Part shown: one piece after another, positions 31,874 through 44,281 of the stretch
How positions within the stretch are numbered: position 1 is the first letter of the stretch
How the letters are laid out: each line of letters opens with the position of its first letter
Assembly (NCBI GenBank): GCA_963995505.1
Contig: OZ023192.1
Coordinates: 15,793,001 to 15,857,000 of the forward strand
DNA: 64,000 bases
Source of the DNA: Hypericum androsaemum
Taxonomy: Eukaryota > Streptophyta > Magnoliopsida > Malpighiales > Hypericaceae
Reading direction: 5' to 3'
The notes under the pieces: model-generated
Databases searched by the model: none
Told to the model about the DNA's origin: nothing
Seen by the model: only the letters and a program-made list of their open reading frames with translations
Position numbers and translations under genes: made by a program

Positions 31874-34800
31874 GTGACTTGCTCTTATTGGGAGGATAAG
31901 CCTGTTACACACAGTGGTGTCGAAACTACTATGAGGGAGCAAGGTGAGAGCTCTGATGGACGCAGAGATGATATTCTACTTGAGCCTGCACCACTAGCTG
32001 AGAACACAGCTACTGCTAATACCACGAAACTTGAGGCTGACCCACCACTTGGTAGTACTTCCGAGGCTGAAAGACGTGGTAGGGATGCTGTGGACAGAGT
32101 ATTGCTGGCAATGGAGAAATTTATTACTACTCAACAGATTCAGGTGGATCGAAAAGCTGCTATGGTTTATAGAGATGACTCATTAGCAGAGTTTTTAAAG
32201 TTGGAACCACCTACATTTTCAGGAGTGCATGATGATCCTCAAGTATTTATTGATGAAATGGAGAAGAGGTGGAAGATCTTGAAATGTGAGGAATGAGGAT
32301 GGTGGAGTTCGCTGTATTTAAGTTGACTGGAGAGGCTGGGGTGTGCTTTCAAACTATCGGATCACGTGGATGGACTTGGAAGAGGTTTAGTAAAGCTTTG
32401 TTTGATAGCTTCTTGCCTGAGAGTTTGAGGCATGTCCGTGCTTTCAAGTTTGAGCGGTTAGTGAAGACACCGGAGATGACAGTTACCGACTATGATAAGA
32501 GGTTTTGTTATCTTTCCCGCTATGTAAAGCATTTAATTTCTGATCAGGAGAAGAAGGTAAAGAGGTTCATTCATGGACTTGATGATGCTATGTTCAAGGT
32601 TATATATCCTCGTGAATTTCAGTCATATGCAGCTGCAGTGGATTGTGCAACAATATTAGAGATGCGTGATACTGAGAGACAGATGATCCAAAGACAAGCA
32701 AAATTTTAGAGGTTTGAAAGACAACCACAACCTAGTTTTAACCAAAGCTTTGGGCAACAACAGAGAAGGATAAACACTCAGCCTATCGTGTCAAGGGGTG
32801 GAGGATCATTTGGTAGATTTTGGAGAGAAAAAGATGTTTGTAACCTATATGGTGGTCGGGATCAATCTAGTAGCTCAGTGAGTTGTCCAAGTTATGGGAA
32901 ATAATATTATGGAAGATCGTGCTATAGATAGACATGAGCTTGCTTTGGATGTGGCAAGTATGGACATCATGTCAAAGATTGTCATGACGCTAAGGCAAGG
33001 CAATGTATCCAGGTTGTTAGCCTGTCTACTGCTCCTCATGGTTACCGATTTTCTTAACCGAATAAAATAGGAGTTCAGTGGGCCAGAGCTTTGAGAGGGA
33101 GAATTCAGTTCGTAGGGGAAAAGAGAGTGCAGAGCATAGTGGGGGTGGTCCTGCTCGAGTATACGCTTTGACAAAGAAAGATGATGTTGCATCTAATACT
33201 GTGGTTTCAGGTATACTTCCTATAGGCTTGTCAAATGCTTGAGTGTTGTTTGATTTGGGGTCGACACATTCATTCGTATCACCTTAGTTTGCTAAGTCTT
33301 TTGATGGTCAACCTGTGTCCTTAGAGGAGTCACTAGATGTTTGTACCCCTTCAGGTCATATCATGCATGTGCATTTAGTTCTTAAATTATGTGTGATTAT
33401 TGTGGATGGACATGATATGGTTGCTGATTTATATGTGCTTGATATGGAGGATTTTGATGTGATTTTGGGTATGGATTGGTTATCATCATATCATGCAACA
33501 GTAGATTGTTTCAATAAGATTGTGATCTTCAAGCCTAAGGGTGAGCCAGAATTTATGTTTCGGGGTGATGGGATGATTATTCTGGCAAGGCTTATCTCAT
33601 GTTTAAAGGCTTGCAGATTATTAAAAAAGAATTGTGTAAGTTATTTGGCTATGGTTAAAGAAGTTGATACAAATACAGAAAATATAACTATCGATAAAAT
33701 TCCTGTTATGATCGAGTTTCCAAATATTTTTCCAGATATTTTTCTAGATGAATTACCATGTTTACCTCCTAAGAGGGAAATTAAGTTTTGTATTGAGTTG
33801 ATACCAGGGACAGAACCAATCTCTATACCACCATATCGCATGGCACCTGTTGAGTTGAAAGAGCTGAAGATTCAATTGCAGAATCTATTTGATAAATGAT
33901 ATATTCGGCCTAGTGTTTCTCCTTGGGGTGCTCTAGTGTTGTTTTTTCAGAAGAAGGATGGAAGTTTGAGGTTGTGCATCGATTATCGTAAGCTTAATAA
34001 ATTGACTATTTGCAACCAATATCCTCTTCCACGTATTGATGATTTGTTGATGAGCTAAAGGATGCCAAGTGATTCTCGAAGATTGATTTAAGGTCAGGAT
34101 ATCATCAGTTAAGGATTTGAAAAGAAGATGTGGCTAAGACAACCTTCAGAACTCGATATGGACACTATGAGTTCTTGGTTATACCATTTGGTCTCACTTA
34201 TGCACCTGCTTACTTTATGGGTTTGATGAATCAAGTGTTTAAGCCATTCTTGGATCAATTTATAGTTGTCTTCATTGATGACATATTAGTATACTCACGT
34301 ACTAAGGAAGAGCATGAAGAACATCTTCGGTTGGTTCTGAAGACTTTGCTTGATAATCAGTTGTATGCTAAGTTTTCTAAGTATGAGTTTTGGCTACAAA
34401 GTGTGGCATTCCTAGGATATGTTATTTCCAAGGATACAGTGTCAGTTGATCCAATGAAGGTAGAAGCTATGGTGAATTGGCCAACACCTACCAATATTAC
34501 CGAGGTACGTAGTTTCCTTGGTTTGGCTCGGTATTATAGACGGTTTGTAAAAGAGTTTTCTACTTTGGCTGCTCCACTCACCCGATTGACACAGAAGAAT
34601 GCAAAAATTGTGTGGACAGAAGACTGTGAGAGAAGTTTTCAAGAGTTGAAATATTTATTAACTAATGCTCCAGTTTTGGCTTTACCATCTGCATCCGAGA
34701 AATATTCAGTATACTGTGATGCTTCTAGGATTGATTTGGGTTGTGTTTTGATGCAGGGGAAGAATGTGATAGCTTATGTATCTAGACAGTTGAAGAAACA

Positions 34801-36600
34801 TGAGCACAATTACCCAGTGCACGATCTGAAAATGGCTGTAGTGATGTTTGCACTGAAGATATGGAGGCATTATCTATATGGTGAGAGATTTGAAATATTT
34901 ACTGACCATAAGAGCTTGAAGTATATTTTTGATCAGAGGGATCTAAATATGAGACAAAGGAGATGGTTGGAACTTCTAAAGGACTATGACTGTACCATTA
35001 GCTATCATCCAGGGAAAGGTAACATAGTTGCAGATGCTTTGAGCCGAAAGTCAGCTTATAGTTTGGCACATATATAATTGATTTGAAGACTTTTGATTTC
35101 AAGCCTACACGAGCTAGTTGACCAAGGGTTGAGTTGACAACAGTTCTAAATGAAATTGAATGAGAGGACCAACTATTCGTGGCCGAGTTATGGAACTACA
35201 ATGAGAGGACCCTGAGATAGTGGAAATGGTTGAAAAAGTTGAGAAAGGAACATTGCCAAAATTTTGTCTTAGTGTTAATGGTATTTTATATTATGGTACT
35301 CGGTTGGTTGTGCCTGGTGTGGGAGATGTAAGGAGAGACATTATGGCTCAAGCTCATAGGGCTGTGTATAGTATGCATCCAGGTTCGACTAAGATGTACC
35401 ACGATATAAAGAATTATTATTGGTGGAATGGTATGGAAAAGAACATTGGTGATTTTGTTGTTAGGTGTTTAACATGTCAACAGGTCAAGGCTGAACACCA
35501 AAGACCTTCTTGTTTGTTACAACCATTGGATATTCCAGAATAGAAATGAGAATGAATGACCATTAATTTGTTAGTGGGCCTCCCGACTTCACCAAAGGGA
35601 TTTGATTCTGTTTAGGTTATTGTGGATAGATTGATGAAGTCTGCACATTTTATACCTATTGAGAGTATATATGATGCAGCAAAGTTTGCCCAACTATTAA
35701 TTGATCAGATTGTTTGACTATATGGAGTTCCTGTCTTGATAGTTTCTGATCGAGGGATGCACTTTACATCTCAATTTTGGAAGAAATTTTAAGATACCAT
35801 TGGTACTCGTCTGGATTTGAGTACAGCTTTCCATCCCTAAACAGATGGATAGTCAGAACGAACAATCCAAATATTGGAAGATATGATGCGAGCATGTGTG
35901 GTAGATTTCGGAGGAAGCTGGGAACTTTATTTACCTTTGATAGAGTTTGCCTACAATAACAGTTACCAAGCTAGTATTCATATGGTACCTTGCGAGGCAT
36001 TGTATGGTAAGAAGTGCAGATCACTGACATGTTGGGATGATGTTGGTGAGAAGCAGCATCTGAGCCTTGAATTCTTGCAGGAGACAGTTGATAAGATTAA
36101 GGTGATCTGAGAAAGATTAGTGACAGCTCAGACTAGACAGAAGTCATACTCAGATAAAAGGAAAAAAGATATTAAATTTGAAGTGGGTTCTAATGTGTTT
36201 CTGAAGGTATCTCCAATGAAAGGGATTATGAGATTTGGAAGGAAGGATAAATTGAGTCCAAGATATGTGAGACCATTTGAGATTCTAGAAAGAGTTGGTC
36301 GAGTGGCTTATCGGCTGGCATTACCACCCACCCTCTCACATATGCACGCAGTATTTCATGTCTCATTGCTTAGAAGATATCTGCATGATCCTTCATATGT
36401 GCTAGATCAGCCAAATATGGAATTTCAGGATGATCTCACCTACGAAGAGCGATCTGTACGGATATTGGATAGACCAGTGAGAAATCTCAGGACTAAAGAT
36501 CTTCCATTTGTGAAGGTGGTAAAATTATTCTTCCGCTGAGGCTATATGGGAGTTAGAGGAGGATATACGAGGAAAGTATCCACATCTATTTGAGTAACAC
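31874..36600 (+). pseudogene. gypsy-2 gag-pol polyprotein, many stops
   Basis: Gag lies at 31874-32709 (frameshift at about 32290), with FLKLEPPTFSGVHDDPQVFI and YVKHLISDQEKKVKRFIHGL. A degraded zinc-knuckle region follows. The protease-end segment at 33315-33899 has FDVILGMDWLSSYHATVDC. Reverse transcriptase and RNase H at about 33900-35077 have [40 protein letters not shown] and [18 protein letters not shown]. Integrase at 35220-36100 has the zinc-binding end (CLTCQQVKAEHQRP) but several stops in the core. The last segment (36120-36600) encodes the FGRKDKLSPRYVRPFEIL region and a chromodomain remnant. It cannot be translated as a functional polyprotein. Confidence 0.92.
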
Positions 36601-36657
36601 TGTAAGTAATTCATACCTTCAGTAAATTCGGGGACGAATTTTAATTAGGGAGAGAAT

Positions 36658-38573
36658 TGTGATAGATTGTAAATGATCGGATAGAATAAATCGTATTCTA
36701 TTGTGCTATCGACATGTGATATGATTTTGGAGGTGTTTCTTGATATCATTTAGTCTCATTAGGATTCTAGTTCAAATTCAACAAATTCTAGTCAAATTAT
36801 TTCCAAGTTTGATGAATTTGGTTAGATAATTTTGGACAGAATAACTTTTATTCCGTTAATTAGGCATATCTTTCACAATTTTGCTCCGAATATAACACAT
36901 AAATATGATCCAGAAACTAGACACATGGGGCTATAATTTATCTATTAACAAGTGTTTCTAAAAAGTAACAAAATTTAGAGTAAAATGGTATCTAAATTAT
37001 TGTATTCTGATTGGGCCACATGGAAGGTGGAACCAATCACAAACTAACACTTGAAAATTGACACAAGGGCCTTTATGGAGGGGAAGCTTATCTATTTAAG
37101 GACCTTATAAGACATGGAAATATATAGAAAAAGGTAAAAACAAAAGACAAAAAGGTCTCAAATTCAAAATAGAAGAGAAAGAGGAGAGAGAGCAAAAAGA
37201 AAGAGAAAGAAACATGGGAAGAAAGAACTACTTGGTAAGCTATCTTTCACTCATATTCGGACTTTTATGTCTTCATAAAAGTTGTAGAGAACTCAAAGAT
37301 TCTAACGGTATATCATATGCTATATTTAGATCAAGGAATCAAAGATAAATCAGTTTCGAACTGCAGACTAATTACTGTGGTTTTCAATCGAGCAGGTGTC
37401 AGAAAAAATGCTTGGTAAGCTAACTCGGACTCTGAATTGGACTTTAGTTTCCTTTTACAGATTGTAGAAGACTCTATTAGCTTTCTAATGCCATATCATA
37501 CGCCCTATTTGGATATAGGATTCATTTTAAAAGCTCTATCAAAAGTCAGACACACAGTTTGGATTCGGTATTGAAGGGGGCCAAGAGTAAACATTGAGTA
37601 AGTTGATTCTTTGAGATTCTAAATTAATTTTGGAATCTAAGTTATCAAGAACATAGAGGGGAGTTTGAGTACAGTGAACAAATATATCGAGTTTTGTGTG
37701 ATATCTACCGAAGTTAGAAACGATTGAGCTTATTGTGTGTTTGGTGTGTAACTTGGTGAGGAAAGTGAGGAACTGACCTCATTTTTGTGATTAAAAATTG
37801 TTGTACAAAGCATATAGGGCTTCCTCATAACTTGGAAGGTCAGTTGAAGGTTAACGTGAAAGGAGGATAAGACTCGAAAAATTAGCACTATTGAGGAATA
37901 CCCGTTTGAATAAGTGGATAGAACATGATAGATTCGTTTTGTTTGGTGCATGTGCATATTTTAGACCTTGATTATGTGCATCTCATGCATTTGGAGTTTG
38001 TGCATAAAGTGGTCATGTGGTTATGTGAATGGCCAGCTAGAGAATTTGTGTTTCCTAGCTTGGGGCCAGTTTGTGAGGGTATGACATGTCCAATTCCCTT
38101 TGATATTATCTTGGACCTTTGGTTGTGTGATATGTATATTATGTTTGTTTGTGGTGAGAAATAGATAGGTTTTCCATGCTAACCGGGGATGTTAGCCTAT
38201 GTGCATATAGACTAGGGATATCCTAGTTACTACTATAAACTTAGTATGTGATTATGAGGTCTCCGGATCATGCTGTCCTTTGTGCACCTGTATAAATGCT
38301 CCGTAGTGGTTGTCAGAGGCTAGATCCTAGATTGCATTTTGGGTTTTGAACACGTAATACAGGAAACTTGTCCAAACTTTTGGTGATGAAATTCTCGTAC
38401 AGTCTCTGTATATCATATATTTTTTAGAGGCATTTTATATGGTTTGACTTTGTGTTGGTTTCAGTATGTTGATGAATTATATGTTATGTTTTGAGGCTGG
38501 CTAGATCTATATTTTTTCGTTTGTGTATCATTGGGTCTAGCGCCGGTCACCGACCATAGGTTGAGTTGTGACA
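36658..38573 (+). repeat. 3' LTR of gypsy-2
   Basis: 1916 bp, starting tgtgatagattgtaaatgat after a purine-rich tract (agggagagaat) and ending ttgagttgtgaca. Confidence 0.88.
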
Positions 38574-38697
38574 TTTTTGGCCAACAAATGCTCTAGTTTG
38601 GGCCTTTTGGGTTTTCAGCCAAAATCAAAAGTCAACTCCTTGGAGGTGAGGTAAAAGGTGGAAGCCAAAGGAAAAAATCCAATAAAAAATACACAAT

Positions 38698-38770
38698 GTT
38701 CTTGTTGGGTATCGAACTCTAGAACTCCCATTTATTTGACGAGCGTTCTAACCAACCGAGCTACGAGAAC
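38698..38770 (-). pseudogene. tRNA-Ile-like sequence in MULE-C (left of AT block)
   Basis: 73 nt on the minus strand: acceptor gttctcg with caagaac (one mismatch), D-arm gctcggttggttagaac, a loop with aat at the anticodon position, and T-loop ttcgata. The stems are partly mismatched. Confidence 0.62.
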
Positions 38771-38782
38771 TTATTCACTTAT

Positions 38783-39570
38783 TGCTTTATAATAAATAAT
38801 ATATTACATAAATATGAAATTCACCTAAATACGTATTTATGTAATAAATAATATATACCTTAATATGTATTTATGTAATATATGCCTAAATACGTATTCA
38901 TGTAATAAGCAATATATGCCTAAATACGTATTTATGTAATAAGCAATATATGTCTAAATACATATTTATGTAATAACTAATATATGCCTAAATACATATT
39001 TATGTAATAAGTAATATATGCCTAAATACGTATTTACATAAATACATAATAAATAATATATTACATAAATACGTATTTACATAAATACATAAATGAGTAA
39101 TAAATAATATATTACATAAATACTATTTACAGAAATACATAAATGTGTAATAAACAATATATTACATAAATACGTATTTACATAAATACATAAATATGTA
39201 ATAAATACTATTCACATAAATATTATTTACATAAATACATAAATGTGTAATAAATAATATATTACATAAATAATATTTACATAAATACATAAATGTGTAA
39301 TAAATAATATATTACATAAATAATATTTACATAAATACATAAATGTGTAATAAATAATATATTACATAAATAATATTTACATAAATACATAAATGTGTAA
39401 TAAACAATATATTACATAAATACGTATTTACATAAATGTGTAATAAATAATATATTACATGAATATGTATTTACATAAATACATAAATGTATAATAAATA
39501 ATATATTACATAAATACGTATCTAGGTAGATTCCGTATTTATGTAATATATTATTTATTATAAAATCATA
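38783..39570. repeat. AT-rich tandem repeat array of MULE-C
   Basis: About 790 bp of ataaataatatattacataa and acataaatgtgtaataaata words, with a roughly 60-bp period from about 39200 to 39410. Many units are self-complementary. It lies between two inverted tRNA-like sequences. Confidence 0.88.
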
Positions 39571-39579
39571 AGTCAATAT

Positions 39580-39654
39580 GATCTTGTAGCTCGGTTGGTT
39601 AGAATGCTTGTCTAATAAATAGAAGGTCTTGAGTTTGATACCCATGCAAGAGCA
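39580..39654 (+). pseudogene. tRNA-Ile(AAT)-like sequence in MULE-C (right of AT block)
   Basis: 75 nt with acceptor gatcttg/caagagc, D-arm gctcggttggttagaat and anticodon loop ctaataa (anticodon AAT), close to plant tRNA-Ile in layout. The anticodon and T stems are degraded. It is inverted relative to the copy at 38698-38770. Confidence 0.68.
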
Positions 39655-39911
39655 TTGCGTATTTTTTGATTGGATATTTTTTTCTTGCCTTCCACATTTC
39701 ACTCCGCTCACCTTAGCTCTAAGGAATTGACTTTTGGTTTTGGCTGCAAACCAAAAAATGCCCAAACTAGAGCATTTTTGGCCAAAATTGCTCTATTTTG
39801 AGCATTTTCATGCACACAAAAATGCTGCTCAACTCCACACATAAAAAATATTTTCCGAGAATCCAATTCAGAGAATTGTCAGCTAAAAGAATCCCCTTAG
39901 AAAAAATTTCC

Positions 39912-39981
39912 GAGGATTTGCGGATGTTCAGTGATGGCTTGCGAGAGGACGTTGTTGCTTGGACTATTATGATCTCTGACT
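39912..39981 (+). pseudogene. PPR gene fragment, piece 4
   Basis: Continues after MULE-C with EDLRMFSDGLREDVVAWTIM, then ISD and a stop at 39979-39981. The D-V-V-A/S-W-T-x-M-I-S signature is a PPR linker. Confidence 0.7.
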
Positions 39982-40177
39982 AGCGAGATTCAAGCATGGA
40001 TACCAGGTATACTAAATCCTAAAGCAGGCAATATGATAAGATGCTTTACAGTCTAGAAAATGCAGACCTCTGACTAGCGATCTGTTAGGCACTTTTGCTT
40101 GAGAAGATATGATGTGACAGATGGGTTACAAAATTCTTGCAAGAGAAGATGATGATGTGGCAGATGGGTTACAAAAT

Positions 40178-40425
40178 TCTTTAAATATCAAGGATTTTGT
40201 ATGTCTTTTTAAAATTTTAAATAACTTAAAGATGATGCTGTATTTTTAAGATGATAAGGATGCTACGTCAGTTGACGACGTGTTGCCGGTGACCGAAAAT
40301 ATACTCTCGGGGTGTTATTTGACCCATTTAGAGAAGTATAGAAACTTATATAAACTACTTTTAAGTACATGAATTTATGTAAATCTTTTGAACAAGTAGA
40401 GGAACTTATTTGATATTTATTCCTA
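40178..40425. repeat. Right TIR of the outer element
   Basis: Inverted, diverged copy of 15711-15960. Between piece 4 and this arm are two direct copies of a ~40-bp word around cagatgggttacaaaattct (about 40118 and 40160). Confidence 0.76.
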
Positions 40426-41560
40426 ACTAATATAAAAGTGAGTAGAAAAAAGGTTGACTTTGACGTCCTTTGATACTATTCTTTAATTCCTAGATAGGAC
40501 ACTGAGTGAACAAGTTGACCGACTAACTCGGTATTCTACCATCTAGAAATAGCCGCGCCAATGGACAAAAGTTAAGTTTTGTGGCTCTATACCCGACATT
40601 AAGATTTTAGCGATTAAGTCATCATCCAAGCGAGACGACTGAAACTTGGTCATGGACCCAGGGTACCAATTCGAAGAAATCGTCGTTACCCGATGCATTT
40701 TAAAATCGCAAAAAAGTGTAATAAAAATATGTTGAATTACATATTACATGGTAGTAAAATTAATTGCAAATGTCCGTGCCTTTTTTTCTCTGATTTTTAA
40801 GATTAGGTATTATATGATTTGACCTTAAAAAATTAGATTAAGAAATACAAAAGAAAAGTAGAAACGCAATAAATTAAAAGAGCATAGGAGTTTCAATATA
40901 TCTTGTTTTGATTTATAATCACTTGATATCCGGCCCACTGTGCCGACTAATCCAAGTTCGAGCGAGATAAAACTTTTGAAAGGTGGCAAAGCTCTCCCAA
41001 CAAGTATTTAACACTGCTGCATTACCAAGGACTCGAACCCAAGATCTTGGTTAAGTTAGAACAACTCTCTCACTAGTTGATCTACGTGTTTGTTGGTAGT
41101 TTGAATATATCTTTATAGCGAAGATATCAGATTGATTTCGTATGTTCCGTTGACTGTTTCTAAATATTTTTCCTTCTTAATCTTCAAGAAAACTAAAATA
41201 ACAAGCCAAGAAAAATAAATAAATAATGTTAAAATATTATATTATATGACAAAAAGTAGGTATTGTAAAACAACCAATACTTTATTTCAAAATTCGACAT
41301 TAACAAAAATGCTTCAAGTAAGGTATAAGTACGCTTTAAGAATTCTTTTAATTGTGCTTTAAGTATGTTTGCAATATTTTTTTACACTCAAAGTGTATGT
41401 TTATAATTTAAATTAACATATCTGGACGACTAAGATGAAACTCATAATAAATTAGTCCCTCTAGAAAAAAACTAATAACAAGTCAACCATTTTTTTCCCG
41501 AATTGACAGTTTCTTAGGGACCCAATTGGAAAAATAAATAAAAGAAAACTCAATCCCGTT
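40426..41560. other. Intergenic upstream of the laccase gene
   Basis: AT-rich, with no coding region or transposon ends recognised. It holds the distal promoter of the laccase gene. Confidence 0.5.
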
Positions 41561-41563
41561 CTC

Positions 41564-41572
41564 CTATATAAG
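41564..41572 (+). promoter_or_regulatory. TATA box of the laccase gene
   Basis: The word ctatataag lies about 135 bp before the laccase ATG. A transcription start near 41595-41605 would be usual. Confidence 0.65.
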
Positions 41573-41704
41573 GACTTCGCAATGGCAGTGTAATCCAACA
41601 TCACAAAGAAACAACACAGAGCAACCTGAGAAAACTTACACAAATACAAATTATACTGCGATATTAATCGGTTTTAATATTTTCGAAACATCCCCCAAGA
41701 AAAT

Positions 41705-44281
41705 ATGGGATCGATATTAAAACCAAGTTTGATGCTGGGTTTTTTTGGGTTAATTCTCTTGGGTGGGATCAGCAATGCCAAAGAAGATGTTCACTACTAT
41801 GATTTCGTTGTAAGTTTAATTTTTGATTGTCTTTGATATAAAATTTTCTATTTAATTATTACATCTATTTTCTTATACTAACGTCTGAAACTCCTTATTT
41901 AGTTATTTCTAATATTATAACCTTTATATCTTACTACACTAATTATCGATGTAATTGATGTATCCCAATTAAAGCTGCAAGAGTCAGGTTTTACGAGGTT
42001 GTGCAACACCAAGAGTATGCTTACGGTGAACGGGATGTTTCCGGGACCTACCATAACAGTGCATAAAGGAGACACTTTTTATGTCAATGTCCACAACCAA
42101 GGAAGCTATGGTGTCACAATTCATTGGTACGACGTAAACAACGGGCGACGATATCATGTTAAAATCTTCATAATTAATAACATGATTTATTATTGTGATA
42201 GGCATGGAGTAAAACAACCAAGAAATCCATGGTCAGACGGGCCAGAAAATATTACCCAATGTCCAATCCAGCCGGGAACAAACTTCACGTATGAGGTTAT
42301 ACTTAGCACTGAGGAAGGCACTCTCTTCTGGCACGCCCATAACGATTGGACTCGGGCCACCATCCATGGTGCCATCGTTATTTTGCCAGCCAACGGAACT
42401 TACCATAAACTTCAAGCGCCCTACGCCCAACAAACAATTATTCTTGGTACGTACACCAATTAATTCATATACGCTTTGTGACATTCAGACAAATGTTCTT
42501 CACAGTCTATTTGTTTCGTATCCGTTAATTTATTTATTTGTTTGTTAGGATCTTGGTATAAAGAGGATGCGAGACAAATAGCATTGACTGCTCTTGCAAA
42601 CGGTAGCGACCCAGGTGCTTCCGATGCATACACTATCAATGGCCAACCCGGTGATCTCTATGACTGCTCCAAAGGTAAGTATCAAACACAATCACTAGAC
42701 TTTGAAATTCCATTTTTTATAAGCCATATTTCGGCACTTACTTAACTCATTATCAACCAACTACGCTTTATAGATTTCACGTATCGCATGCAAGTCGAGT
42801 ACGGTAAGACCTATTTCTTGCGCATAATCAACGCGGTGGTCAACGACGAACTATTCTTCGGGATAGCGAACCACACCCTAATGGTGATCGGACAAGACGC
42901 CGCTTACGTGAAGCCATTTACCACAAACTACATAATGATAACGCCGGGGCAAACAATGGACGTTAAGGTGACGGCCAACCAGGCTCCCGGCTACTATTAC
43001 ATGGCGGCCAGCCCTTTCTCCGACGCCAATTTGGCCCCTTACAGCAACACCACAACCACAGCCATCCTCCAATACGCCGGAGAAGTAGTTAGTCGCTCAG
43101 GTGGCATGCCTCTCCCAACCCTACCGAACGTCACCGACGACGCGGCCGCAACATGGTTTACTGACCGGATAAGGAGCTTGGACAGCTACGCCCACCCGTT
43201 TGACCTCCCCAAGAAGATAGACCGACGTTTGGTTGTTGCAGTTTCGGTGAACTTCCTGACGTGCGAGGACGCTAGTTGCGGTCCCGGCAATAGCTTCGCC
43301 CTCGGTGCAAGCTTGAACAACGTGAGCTTCGCAACTAAGAGCATCAGCATCCTCCAGGCTTATTACAAGTACGTCGCACTCTTAGATACCTCATTATTCA
43401 TATAACTAAAAATGTCGCAACTAGGGAGGTTTTTTGGTTACTAGATTTTAGCACGTAAAGGTTTTGATGAGGGTGGAGGTCACAATTTTAAAAGAGTAAA
43501 TTCGGCTTTATATAAATTGTAAATATTATCTTCATAAGTTCTACGTATAAAAAATGTCAAGATTATTTTTAGTTTGACTGGTTTATACTGTTTAAAAATT
43601 CCATGTTAATTTTTTTTACATGAGCCTCGTTTCATCGTATGTTTATTTTGTTTGTTGCAGCAACTTGAACGGTGTGTATGGCACGACCTTCCCGGACAAA
43701 CCACCGGCGTTCGACTTCAACGGGAACACCTCCGGTGTGTCGCCGTACACAGTACACGGGACGAACGTGAAGGTGTTGAACTACATGGATGTAGTGGAAG
43801 TAGTGTTCCAAGGAACCAACTTGTCATCTGCAGGGAACCACCCAATGCACATCCACGGCTTCAGCTTCTACCTCGTCGGAAAAGGCATCGGAAACTGGAA
43901 CAGTGCCACTGACCCGCAAAACTACAACCTTAATGACCCACCTCTCATCAACACCTTTGGAGTGCCCAAAAATGGATGGATCGCTGTCAGATTCATCGCC
44001 AATAATCCTGGTAAGCCCTTTCTAAGTTCGAGCTGGGTGAGAATTTTGCTTTGTTTCAAAGGTCTCGAACACAAGATATGATTTAGTTGGGACAACGTGT
44101 CTACTCGTTGGTCTAATGGATTCAAATTTTATATTGCGCAGGTGTATGGTTTATCCACTGCCATATCGACAAGCACGCGCTATGGGGAATGCAAACGGTT
44201 TTAATTGTGAGGAATGGAAGAACAGCTGCTACGAGCATTCGACCTCCTCCTCTTGGAATGCCTACTTGTTCATCAGCTTGA
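41705..44281 (+). CDS. Laccase, intact seven-exon gene
   Basis: A secreted multicopper oxidase that oxidises phenolics or monolignols with O2 in the apoplast. Exons by GT-AG sites and homology: 41705-41809, 41975-42126, 42202-42446, 42549-42674, 42774-43368, 43661-44010, 44142-44281. They total 1713 nt (570 residues plus TGA), the usual length for plant laccases. Residues 1-25 form a signal peptide (hydrophobic [13 protein letters not shown], likely cut after SNA). All four copper-ligand blocks are present: HWHG (85-88), WHAH (129-132), HPMHIHG (468-474) and HCHIDKH (530-536). The residue at the axial type-1 position (541) is Met. Many N-glycosylation sequons (NIT, NFT, NHT) are seen. No lesion found; the only intact host gene in the window. 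The member of the laccase family cannot be named from sequence alone. Confidence 0.95.

Larger units (their letters stand above)
28109..38573 (+). mobile_element. Ty3/gypsy chromovirus (gypsy-2, Tekay/Del-like), defective
   Basis: The 3' LTR is 36658-38573 (1916 bp). The 5' LTR is about 28109-31739 and is itself interrupted by a solo LTR. Both end ...gtgaca, and tggtatcagagcc (31744-31756) is a Met-tRNA primer-binding site. The internal region encodes gag, protease, reverse transcriptase, RNase H, integrase and a C-terminal chromodomain-like segment, all with many stops. The left start of the 5' LTR was set by alignment to the 3' LTR and is good to a few bases. Confidence 0.88.
28008..39911. 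mobile_element. MULE-C: Mutator-like foldback element, enlarged by a gypsy insertion
   Basis: The left end (ggaaatttttcc..., then ttcttttagctaacaatttc) and the right end read on the minus strand (ggaaattttttct..., then ttcttttagctgacaattct) are inverted repeats related to those of MULE-B. The flanks gaggacggg (27999-28007) and gaggatttg (39912-39920) match at 6 of 9 bases, so the duplication is aged. Its own sequence is 28008-28108 and 38574-39911. The rest is gypsy-2. Confidence 0.75.
15711..40425. mobile_element. Outer TIR element (Pack-MULE-like) holding PPR fragments and three nested MULEs
   Basis: The left end (taggaataaaggtcaaatat...) and the right end read on the minus strand (taggaataaatatcaaataa...) form diverged inverted repeats of about 250 bp. 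They share blocks such as atacttctctaaatgggtca. Subtracting MULE-A, -B and -C leaves only a few hundred bases of pentatricopeptide-repeat coding remnant between the arms. I infer an originally short Pack-MULE later enlarged to 24.7 kb by insertions. I see no convincing target duplication at the outer ends, so the class assignment is inference. Confidence 0.72.

Noticed and set aside
39200..39410. CRISPR-like regular repeat array
   Set aside because: The ~60-bp period is a simple AT-rich tandem repeat without unique spacers, and the genome is a plant's.
39580..39654. Functional tRNA-Ile gene
   Set aside because: The acceptor and D arms look right, but the anticodon and T stems are mismatched and the sequence is part of a repeated transposon structure.
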